Assembly: GCA_016794525.1 (NCBI GenBank) | Contig: JAEUJY010000110.1 | Location: forward strand, 1 to 34,527 | Length of the DNA stretch: 34,527 nt | Origin: Myxococcales bacterium | GTDB taxonomy: Bacteria; Myxococcota_A; Polyangia; Haliangiales; Haliangiaceae | Reading direction: 5' to 3' | Shown: in pieces, positions 22,650 through 29,328 of the stretch | Position numbering within the stretch: the stretch's first letter is position 1 | How the letters are laid out: each line of letters opens with the position of its first letter | Made by a program: the position numbers and the translations under genes | Notes under the pieces: generated by a model | Seen by the model: the letters and a program-made list of their open reading frames with translations, nothing else | The model's database searches: none | Told to the model about the DNA's origin: nothing

Positions 22650-24149
22650 TCAGTTCGGCGCGCCGACCGGGGAGCCGCCGACGGTGCGGCCGTCGGCGAT
22701 GGCGTCAGCGATCGCGGCCGGGCCGAGATCGAGCTCGCCGGCGGCGCGGCCGGTGGCGGGCGCGCAGCGGGCGTTGATGAACGCCTCGAGGATGATCCGG
22801 CGGCGCGGCAGGAACGCGGTGGTCAGCGCCGGCGACAGCCGGTGGTTCTCGTCGATGTGGGTGAACTCGAGGCTGGCCGGCCACACCAGGCCGCCGCCCA
22901 GCGCGACGTTGCTCGACTGCTGGTGGCAGCCGGCGCAGGTCTGGGTGGTGGCGCGGTTGAGGATGTCGGTCGCGCTGAGGCTCGAGCCCAGCTGCCGCAG
23001 CTTGGTCTGGACCTCCGACGGCAGCGGCTCGAACGCGAACATGTTGTAGTTGACCTCGGCCCGCGACGACACGCTCTCGTACTCGTTGAACTGATCGCCG
23101 GGCGCGATCGACAGCGCGTTGACCGACGCGCCGGTGAGCCGCGACACCTGCGCGACGAACTGCGAGCGGAACGACGCGCTCTTCGGGTGGCCGCCGGTGA
23201 ACAGCTCCTCGGCGGGGTTGGCCTTGACCGTGACGTGCGCGAACGCCAGCCGGCACGTCGTCGGGTCGGCCGAGTTGGTGCAGGTGCGGCGCAGCTTGAA
23301 CTCGCGCAGCTGCCACTCGATCGAGTCGATGAAGAAGTTGGTCCGCACCTGGCCGGCGCCGTGGGCCGCGGTCGCGCCCAGCGCCAGGCCGTAGCTGTGG
23401 GCGGCCACCACCGGCGGGAAGCCCGGCACCGCGGTGCCGTCGAAGTAGAACCGCTCGAGCTTGTCGGCGCGCGAGACCGGCGACGGATCGGTCGACAGCC
23501 CCTGCCAGAACCGCGCGACCGGCAGACACGCGTCGATGCCGGCGGCCGGCGTCGGGTTGGGCAGCGCGCCCTCGAAGATGATCAGCGCGCGGCCGGCGAT
23601 CGACGGCGTGCGCGACTGCATGCCGAAGACGATCCGGTACTCGCCGCAGTTGCTGCCGTCGGCCGGCGCCAGGTCGAAGCGGTTGAACAGCCCGAGCGGC
23701 ACGAACTCGATCGCGCCGCCGCCGGGCAGGAACGGATCGACGCTCGCGAGCTTGGCCTCGGGCTGCCGCGGGCACGCCAGGCCGTAGTGCTCGGGGTCGA
23801 TGGTCGGGTCGTCGCAGTCGCCGGTCGCCGCGCTCGCGTCGAACGTGCGCATCCACTGCTGGTACAGCGCGCGCGAGGTCTGGCCGGCGCCGATGCTGGC
23901 GGTGGCGCGCAGCTGGTCCATGACCCGGGCGAAGCCGAACCGGGCCAGCGTCGTCGGATCGTTGACGACCAGCGACGGGTTGAACGCGGTGCCGCTGACC
24001 GGGCAGGTCTCGACCGGGCGGGCGTCGATCGGCGCGTCGACGATGACCGGCGTGTCGGGGGTGGCGTCGGGATCGCCGATGACGCCGGGATCGCAGGCGG
24101 CGAGGGTGAGCGCCAGGGCGGCGAGCGAGGTGCGGAGGAGGAGGTGCAC
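22650..24149 (-). CDS. Secreted lipoprotein with c-type heme-binding motif
   Basis: This 499-residue protein starts with GTG at 24149 (VHLLLRTSLAALALTLAACDPG), preceded by GAGG at a six-base spacing, with lipobox LAAC at about residue 19. An Asp/Pro linker precedes a large domain with FNRFDLAPADGSNCGEYRIVFGMQS, GRALIIFEGALPNP and ARFWQGLS. A single CAGCH (C405, C408, H409) is a c-type heme attachment site. It is followed by SLEFTHIDENHRLSPALTTAFLPRRR. Related myxobacterial proteins carry this combination but their role is unknown, as far as I know. A periplasmic or surface electron-transfer role is inference from the heme motif. No distal axial ligand can be assigned with confidence. Confidence 0.87.
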   Translation of the reverse strand: MHLLLRTSLAALALTLAACDPGVIGDPDATPDTPVIVDAPIDARPVETCPVSGTAFNPSLVVNDPTTLARFGFARVMDQLRATASIGAGQTSRALYQQWMRTFDASAATGDCDDPTIDPEHYGLACPRQPEAKLASVDPFLPGGGAIEFVPLGLFNRFDLAPADGSNCGEYRIVFGMQSRTPSIAGRALIIFEGALPNPTPAAGIDACLPVARFWQGLSTDPSPVSRADKLERFYFDGTAVPGFPPVVAAHSYGLALGATAAHGAGQVRTNFFIDSIEWQLREFKLRRTCTNSADPTTCRLAFAHVTVKANPAEELFTGGHPKSASFRSQFVAQVSRLTGASVNALSIAPGDQFNEYESVSSRAEVNYNMFAFEPLPSEVQTKLRQLGSSLSATDILNRATTQTCAGCHQQSSNVALGGGLVWPASLEFTHIDENHRLSPALTTAFLPRRRIILEAFINARCAPATGRAAGELDLGPAAIADAIADGRTVGGSPVGAPN

Positions 24150-24371
24150 GGGGAGCCTCGGGGACTCGGGGGATCTCGACGATCGCGCGATTCGCGGCGG
24201 CGGTGAAGCGAATCTGTCGACGAGCCGCCGCCGGCGTGGCGCCGGTCGCAGGCTGTCGAAAAGCTGATGCGGTGTGTCCGCGGTGACGCGGTGCGCGCCG
24301 GCGGCGGCTCGACGGTGGCGCGGCGCGCCGGCCGGGAGCGGCGCCAGCGTCGCCGAAAAACTGACAGGCCT
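24150..24371. other. Non-coding leader region of the divergent pair
   Basis: No gene is seen here. It must hold the promoter of the CxxCH lipoprotein gene (minus). It has a small inverted repeat, ATTCGC (24190-24195) and GCGAAT (24208-24213). It also has two similar A-rich patches, CGAAAAGCTGA (24257-24267) and CGAAAAACTGA (24354-24364). None can be assigned a function. Confidence 0.4.
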
Positions 24372-24549
24372 AGAACACCGAGCGGTTCGAATGCCGTCGC
24401 GAGACGCGGACGTGCGAGGCGGATCCGGGCGCACGCCCGAAGCGCAGCGAGGAGCGTAGGGGCCTACGTGACGAGCGAGCATCGGACGTACGCCCGGAGG
24501 CGCCCGCAAGGTCGCGTCGCAGCAGGCACTTCGAACCGCTCGGTGTTCT
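24372..24549. repeat. 178-nt imperfect palindrome with perfect 20-bp ends
   Basis: The end arms (24372-24391 and 24530-24549) are perfect reverse complements beginning AGAACACCGAG. The interior remains complementary by eye over most of its length, at roughly three quarters. It closes at a small central hairpin, CGTAGG (24455-24460) and CCTACG (24463-24468), around 24461.5. GGCC lies just outside on both sides (24367-24370, one base away; and 24550-24553). It has no coding capacity. It could be a palindromic miniature mobile element (MITE- or REP-like), or a structured RNA or regulatory site. It sits 49 bases upstream of the next gene. Confidence 0.75.
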
Positions 24550-24598
24550 GGCCACCTGGCGAGGTGACGCTGGCGGGCGCCGGGCGTAGCGTCGGGGC

Positions 24599-25231
24599 AT
24601 GAAGATCGCAGTCCTCGGTTCGGGAACGGTCGGCGAGGTCCTCGCCGACGGCTTTCGCAAGCACGGCCACGACGTGGCCCGCGGGTCGCGCGACCCGGGC
24701 AAGCTCGCCGCGTGGGCCCAGCGCTCCGGCGGCCGCGCCGCGACCTTCGCCGACGCCGCGGCGGGCGCCGACGTGGTCGTGCTGGCGGTCAAGGGCAGCG
24801 CCGCCAGCGAGGCGCTGACGCTGGCCGGCGATCTCACCGGCAAGGTCGTCATCGACGCCACCAACCCGATCGCCGACGCGCCGCCCCAGGACGGCGTGCT
24901 GCGCTTCTTCACCAACCTCGACGAGTCGCTGATGGAGCGGCTGCAGGCGCAGGTACCGGGCGCGCGCTTCGTCAAGGCGTTCTCGTGCGTCGGCAACGCG
25001 TACATGGTCAACCCGTCGCTGCCGGGCGGCCCGCCGACGATGTTCATCTGCGGCAACGACGCCGACGCCAAGGCGGTGGTGCGGTCGATCCTCGATCAGT
25101 TCGGCTGGGACACCGCCGACATGGGCACCGCCACCGCGGCCCGCGCGATCGAGCCGCTGTGCATGCTGTGGTGCATCCCCGGCATGCGCGGCGGCGGCTG
25201 GACCCACGCGTTCAAGCTGCTGCGGGCGTAG
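24599..25231 (+). CDS. NADPH-dependent F420 reductase-like oxidoreductase
   Basis: This is a 210-residue protein. An N-terminal Rossmann fold has GSGTVGEVLADGFRKHGHDV (8-27), a GxGxxG-type nucleotide site, followed by RGSRDP, which is usual for NADP preference. AAAGADVVVLAVKG, VVIDATNPIAD and VKAFSCVGNAYMVNP are the family's conserved blocks. Length and blocks fit the F420_oxidored (NADPH:F420 oxidoreductase-like) family. Many members, including bacterial ones lacking F420, act on other substrates, so the true reaction is open. The start ATG directly follows the 49 bases after the palindrome; no strong Shine-Dalgarno is seen. It is monocistronic by spacing. Confidence 0.9.
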   Translation: MKIAVLGSGTVGEVLADGFRKHGHDVARGSRDPGKLAAWAQRSGGRAATFADAAAGADVVVLAVKGSAASEALTLAGDLTGKVVIDATNPIADAPPQDGVLRFFTNLDESLMERLQAQVPGARFVKAFSCVGNAYMVNPSLPGGPPTMFICGNDADAKAVVRSILDQFGWDTADMGTATAARAIEPLCMLWCIPGMRGGGWTHAFKLLRA

Positions 25232-25348
25232 CCGGGCGCCAGCGCGGCGACGCCGCGGTGAGGGCCTGGGAGCGCGACTGTGATCCGCGGTCGGCGATCG
25301 GGGCGCCGGCCCCCGTCGCCAGGTAGCTGATCGCACACGGGTCGCGGC

Positions 25349-25364
25349 TGGCACGCCGGGTGCT
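25349..25364 (+). promoter_or_regulatory. Near-consensus sigma54 promoter of the GG-leader peptide gene
   Basis: TGGCACGccggGTGCT matches the sigma54 -24/-12 consensus TGGCACG-N4-TTGCW at every fixed position except one (G for T). The invariant GG (25350-25351) and GC (25362-25363) are spaced correctly. Transcription should start near 25375, about 21 bases before the ATG at 25397. GGAG at 25387-25390 serves as Shine-Dalgarno. It lies in the 165-base gap after the reductase gene. Confidence 0.7.
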
Positions 25365-25396
25365 GAAGGCTGGGTGGTCCCCCACCGGAGCCCGCC

Positions 25397-25687
25397 ATGC
25401 CCAAGCCCGCGTTCACCGCCATCGATCCCGCCGCCCTCGACGCCGTCACCGGCGGTCGCCGCTCGTCGACCTCGTCGCGGTCCACCTCCGACGACCAGCT
25501 GCTCGACGCGCTCAACGACATCAAGGGCGCGCTGGCCGACCTGGGCAAGCCGCCGGCGCAGTCCAGCAACGGGCTCGATCAGCTGCTGCCGATCTTGATG
25601 ATGCAGCTGCTCAACCCCAACCGGGGTGGCGGCGGCAGCGGCCCGGGCTGCGGCGGCGGCAACGGCTGCGGCGGCGGGCGCTGGTAG
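25397..25687 (+). CDS. Double-glycine-leader peptide, putative secreted or bacteriocin-like precursor
   Basis: This is a 96-residue protein starting MPKPAFTAIDPAALDAVTGG. The GG at 19-20 with Val17, Leu14 and Ile9 at -4, -7 and -12 is the classic double-glycine leader pattern recognised by peptidase-containing ABC exporters. The presumed 76-residue core has a Ser-rich start, a helical part (DDQLLDALNDIKGALADLG), a hydrophobic run (LDQLLPILMMQLL) and a Gly-rich tail with two Cys (GCGGGNGCGGGRW). No C39-peptidase exporter, immunity or maturation gene is in the window. Bacteriocin, RiPP or another secreted peptide are all possible. A strong Shine-Dalgarno and a sigma54-type promoter precede it. 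Confidence 0.85.
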   Translation: MPKPAFTAIDPAALDAVTGGRRSSTSSRSTSDDQLLDALNDIKGALADLGKPPAQSSNGLDQLLPILMMQLLNPNRGGGGSGPGCGGGNGCGGGRW

Positions 25688-25703
25688 CCCGGCCGCGCCG
25701 CGC

Positions 25704-26768
25704 TCACTCGCCGGTCGGCTCGTCGGCCGGCGCCGCGTCGGGCTTGGCCTCGACCGCGGCGGCGCACGCCTTCCACACCTTCAGCTCGCCGGAGTCGGTG
25801 GTGACGACGCCGATCGAGCCCGCCGACGGCGAGCCGGCGATCACCACCAGCTCGCCCGGACCGCCGCGCACCAGCGCCGACTCGCCGGGGTTGCCGTTGG
25901 CGCGGGTGCCGTCGGTCTTGTCGTCGCCGGCCCACAACGCGACCAGGTCGATCGTCTTGGCGACCGCGCCGGTGGCGACGTCCTGGATCGCGATCGTGCC
26001 GGCGCCTTCCTCGAGGAACGCCCACTGGGTGCCGTCGACCTGGACGCCGCTGGTGCCGAACGTGCCGAAGTCCTTGCCGCCGACGTCGGCGAGCTTCTTG
26101 CCCTTGGCGGTGTACAGCGCGCCGCGCGCGTCGGGGCCGGCGCACACGCTGGCGCTGATGTAGACGGTGTCGCCGAGCATCGCGGCGCTGCCGCACTTGT
26201 AGTCGCCCTTGGCGTACTTGATGGTCGCCAGCTTCCTCTTCTTGCCGACGTCCCACACCTCGGCGACGCCCTTGCCGGCCGCCGCGTCGCCCAGCATCGC
26301 GACGACGGTGGTGCCGGCGTCGTTGGTGACGGCGACGATCGGCTCGCTGGCGCCGCGGCCGACCTTGGGCTTGAGCGTCGTGCAGCTGGCGTCGCCGCTG
26401 TCGGCGGTGACGCACACCTTGACCTCGGTCGGCGTGGTCTGCAGGTAGGCCTTGCCGGCGGCGAGCGACGGGCTCTGGGGCGCGGGCGCCTCGGCCATCG
26501 CGGCGTACTTGCCGTCGGTGAGGCCGACCGAGAAGCACGCCGAGGCGTCGCCGCCGTCGGACGCACAGAACTGCGCGTCGGTGCCGTTCGAGGTCGCGCT
26601 GGCGATCAGCGCCGGCTCGGTGGCCGGCACACACACTGGCGGGGGCGGCGGCGGCGGTGGCTTGGGCGCCTCCACCACGACGGGCTTCTTCACCTCGGCC
26701 GGCTTGCCCTTGCCACCACAGGCGGCGGCGAGCCCGGCCACGGTCACCAGCATCGAACGGAGCTTCAT
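25704..26768 (-). CDS. Secreted lipoprotein with Pro-rich linker
   Basis: This is a 354-residue protein starting MKLRSMLVTVAGLAAACGGKG, with lipobox AAAC at about residue 17. A Lys/Val/Pro linker contains eight Pro in a row (about residues 37-44). The mature domain has repeated beta segments such as VTNDAGTTVVAMLGDAA, VAEVWDVGKKRKLATIKY and QDVATGAVAKTIDLVALW. This pattern suggests a small beta-propeller with several disulfides (FCASDGGDASAC, VCVTADSGDASC). No catalytic motif is seen. It converges with the peptide gene (16-base gap) and is divergent from the 26878 gene. Function is unknown. Confidence 0.85.
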   Translation of the reverse strand: MKLRSMLVTVAGLAAACGGKGKPAEVKKPVVVEAPKPPPPPPPPVCVPATEPALIASATSNGTDAQFCASDGGDASACFSVGLTDGKYAAMAEAPAPQSPSLAAGKAYLQTTPTEVKVCVTADSGDASCTTLKPKVGRGASEPIVAVTNDAGTTVVAMLGDAAAGKGVAEVWDVGKKRKLATIKYAKGDYKCGSAAMLGDTVYISASVCAGPDARGALYTAKGKKLADVGGKDFGTFGTSGVQVDGTQWAFLEEGAGTIAIQDVATGAVAKTIDLVALWAGDDKTDGTRANGNPGESALVRGGPGELVVIAGSPSAGSIGVVTTDSGELKVWKACAAAVEAKPDAAPADEPTGE

Positions 26769-26877
26769 GGGCGCGAAGCTAACACGGGGTCGTCGCGGAC
26801 GAGCCGAGCGCCGGCGCGGCGATTGTCGCGTTCCACGCCGCGCGGACTACCCGGCGGCGCTGGTACGTTTCACCACC

Positions 26878-27714
26878 ATGCAGCGAACCCTGGGACCATG
26901 GCTGGCCGTGCTGACCGTCGCGGCGTGCGGGCGCGGCGCGACGGCGCCGACGACGATCGGCGCGCGCGGCGGCGCCGCGCCGCGGGCGGCGGCGATCGTC
27001 TACTTCCCGTGGGGCCAGGACGCGGTCTTCGAGGCCGACTGCTGGGCGCCGGGCGCCGACGGCTGCGCCGCGCTGCGCGCGCAGGCCGAGGCCGGCGGCG
27101 AGCTCGTCGTCGGCCCGGCGCGGTTCACGCTGACCGGCCGCCGCGACGAGGAGTGCGGCGCCTCGGGCGACGTGGCCTCGGTGGTGGGCTACCGCCGGAG
27201 CGCCGGTCCCGACGACGCCTACCCGACGGTCACCATCTACCCGGCCGGCGCCGACGTCGGGCTGGTGATCCACCCGACCGACGACGCGAGCGTCACGCCG
27301 GCGCTGGCCGCCGGGCTCGCCGCGCGCGCGACCGCCGATCTGGCCGGCACCGAGCGCGCCCGGCCGATCGCCGCCGCCGAGGTGCGGGTGCGGCAGGCGC
27401 TCGAGCTGAACGTCACCGGCGGCCCGGCGCCGGACCTGCTGATCAGCGCCAACGTGCCGCTGCCCGAGGACAACGGCTCGGGCTACACGTGGTCGGCGCT
27501 GGTGCTGGCGGTCGACGGCGATCGCGAGCACCTGAGGTCGCTGTGGACCAGCGACCTCGAGCTGTGGAGCGTCGACGCGAGCTACGACCTCGACGGCGAC
27601 GGCCGGTACGCGTTCATCTGGACCGCGGCCTACTACGAGGGCGCGGCGTCGGGAGCGGCCGAGATCACCGACGGCAAGCTGGTGCTCGGCGCGACCGTCG
27701 GCTGCGGCGCCTGA
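26878..27714 (+). CDS. Secreted lipoprotein, unknown function
   Basis: This is a 278-residue protein starting MQRTLGPWLAVLTVAACGRGAT, with lipobox TVAAC at about residue 17. An upstream reading frame open from 26452 is rejected because it overlaps the divergent gene. The mature part has IVYFPWGQDAVFEADCWAPGADGC, EECGASGDVASVVGYRR, PDLLISANVPLPEDNGSGYTWSALVLAVDGD and ASYDLDGDGRYAFIWTAAYYEG. The DLDGDGRYAF loop could bind calcium, and the Cys pairs fit an oxidised compartment. No enzymatic family is recognised. It is separated by 109 bases from the divergent lipoprotein gene. Confidence 0.83.
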   Translation: MQRTLGPWLAVLTVAACGRGATAPTTIGARGGAAPRAAAIVYFPWGQDAVFEADCWAPGADGCAALRAQAEAGGELVVGPARFTLTGRRDEECGASGDVASVVGYRRSAGPDDAYPTVTIYPAGADVGLVIHPTDDASVTPALAAGLAARATADLAGTERARPIAAAEVRVRQALELNVTGGPAPDLLISANVPLPEDNGSGYTWSALVLAVDGDREHLRSLWTSDLELWSVDASYDLDGDGRYAFIWTAAYYEGAASGAAEITDGKLVLGATVGCGA

Positions 27715-27735
27715 GCGGGCGCGGCGGGGCGCGGG

Positions 27736-29328
27736 TCAGCGCGGCGGCAGCGCGTCGAGGTGCGCGCCCAGCTCGATGCGCACCGCGGTGGCGTCGGCGA
27801 TCGTGCGGGCGCGGGCGCGATCGATCGTCAGCACCGCCGGCGCGGCGTCGGCGGCGACCTGGCGGCCGACGAACAGCGCGGTGAGCACGTCGGACAGCGC
27901 GGCGCCCAGCGCGGCGTGGGTGTCGGTGGTCGAGTCGCGGATCGTCGCGACGACGTCGCCGAAGCACGGCTCGAGCCGATCGGGGCGCGGCGCGCAGGTG
28001 ACGTCGAGGCCGGTCAGCTCGACGTCGGTGGCGATGCGGTCGTCGCCGACGAACGCCAGGCCGGCGCGGCCGACCGCGGTGGCCGGCGTGACCTGCGCGC
28101 GATCGCCGATCGCGACCGCCACGGCGACGTCGAGCCGCAGCCGATCGGGCGGCGCCGGCGCCACCGTCGGTGGCAGCGCCAGCCGCAGCGGCGACAGCCG
28201 CAACGTCAGGTAGGTCTCGACGACCGGGTGGTGGTTGAAGCGGCCGGCGAGGTCGAGCTGGTCGAGCTGGCGATCGAGGAAGCCGGCCCGCCACAGCTCG
28301 TAGAGCGCGCCGTTGATGCCGTCGAGGTCGAGGTCGATCGTGATGCGCGCGTCGGCGGCCGGCGGCGGGAACGCGACCGGGCCGCGGCGCGGCGGCAGGA
28401 TCGGCAGCGCCGGCGCGACCGCCGGGACCGGCGGGGTCAGGCGCCAGCGCAGCGGCAGCGCGGCGTAGCGATCGGCGACCACCTCGACCGGGCGGTCGCC
28501 GCACACCTCGATGACCAGCTGGCCGCCGCCCGGCAGCGGCAGCGGCGGCGGCGGGCCCAGCGCGGCGAGCAGCGCGGTGTCGAGCTGGCCGCGCGCGAAG
28601 CGGGTGGCCAGGCGGTCGATGCCGACGCGATCGACCAGCCACGCCAGCGCGCGGTTGTCGACGTCGACGTGGGCGCGCAGGCCGATCGTGAAGCCGAGCT
28701 GGCCGCGATCGGTGCGCGGCATCGCGCCCAGCACGACGACGATCGCGAGCCGCTCGAAGACGACGCGGGCCTCGGCGCGCAGGTAGCCGGCGGGGCGCGG
28801 CGCGGCCAGCGCGGCCGCCGGGAACATGCCGCTCTCGAACGGCACGTCGAACACGCCGACCCAGCGCAGCGCGACGGTGTCGACCCGCTGGAACTTGCCG
28901 ATGCCGAAGACGTCGAGCGTGCTCAGCTGCGCCGCCAGCTCGCTGCGGACGATCGCCGCGACCGTGCCGTCGCCGCCGTCGAGCAGGCGCTGGCCGACCG
29001 CGAGCCGCCCGGTGCACGGCGGCGCCGCCGGATCCTGGAACGGGCCGACCAGCGTCGGCACCGCGACCGTGCGCTCGATGCCGCCGCGGTAGCGCGCGGT
29101 GTAGCGGGTCACGACCAGCCCGGGCGCGGCGCCGTCGCGGGTGATCGTCGCCGGCACGCCGGCCGGCACCACGCCGGTCGGCGCGACGTCGGCCACCAGT
29201 GGCTGGGCGCCGTCGACGGCGAGCGCCGGGCGCGCGGTGTGGGCGATCCAGGTCGGCACCAGCGCGGCGTGGGCGATCACCAGCGCGACGCCCGCGGCCA
29301 CCGCGATCGCGCCGCCGCGCGCGCTCAT
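27736..29328 (-). CDS. Periplasmic partner of MlaFE, possible TULIP/BPI-like lipid binder
   Basis: This is a 530-residue protein starting MSARGGAIAVAAGVALVIAHAAL, a single membrane helix or signal anchor, then all extracytoplasmic. Its ATG overlaps the TGA of the MlaFE fusion gene (ATGA at 29325-29328), so it is coupled to a lipid transporter. A segment near residues 320-350, ITIDLDLDGINGALYELWRAGFLDRQLDQLDL, recalls the helix of BPI/TULIP lipid-binding domains, which have a similar N..LY.LW.AG.L pattern. The rest is Ala/Leu/Val-rich with beta-like stretches. It shows no MCE domain by eye. The TULIP link is inference from motif and gene order. A substrate-carrier role for lipids is plausible but unproven. 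Confidence 0.8.
   Translation of the reverse strand: MSARGGAIAVAAGVALVIAHAALVPTWIAHTARPALAVDGAQPLVADVAPTGVVPAGVPATITRDGAAPGLVVTRYTARYRGGIERTVAVPTLVGPFQDPAAPPCTGRLAVGQRLLDGGDGTVAAIVRSELAAQLSTLDVFGIGKFQRVDTVALRWVGVFDVPFESGMFPAAALAAPRPAGYLRAEARVVFERLAIVVVLGAMPRTDRGQLGFTIGLRAHVDVDNRALAWLVDRVGIDRLATRFARGQLDTALLAALGPPPPLPLPGGGQLVIEVCGDRPVEVVADRYAALPLRWRLTPPVPAVAPALPILPPRRGPVAFPPPAADARITIDLDLDGINGALYELWRAGFLDRQLDQLDLAGRFNHHPVVETYLTLRLSPLRLALPPTVAPAPPDRLRLDVAVAVAIGDRAQVTPATAVGRAGLAFVGDDRIATDVELTGLDVTCAPRPDRLEPCFGDVVATIRDSTTDTHAALGAALSDVLTALFVGRQVAADAAPAVLTIDRARARTIADATAVRIELGAHLDALPPR

Noticed and set aside
24380-24395. GGTTCGAAT resembling a tRNA T-loop
   Set aside because: The flanking bases do not form the five-pair T-stem, and no acceptor or anticodon stem can be drawn. 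It is part of the palindrome end.
24372-24549. Integron attC site
   Set aside because: The ends do not match the RYYYAAC/GTTRRRY core sites and no integrase is present.
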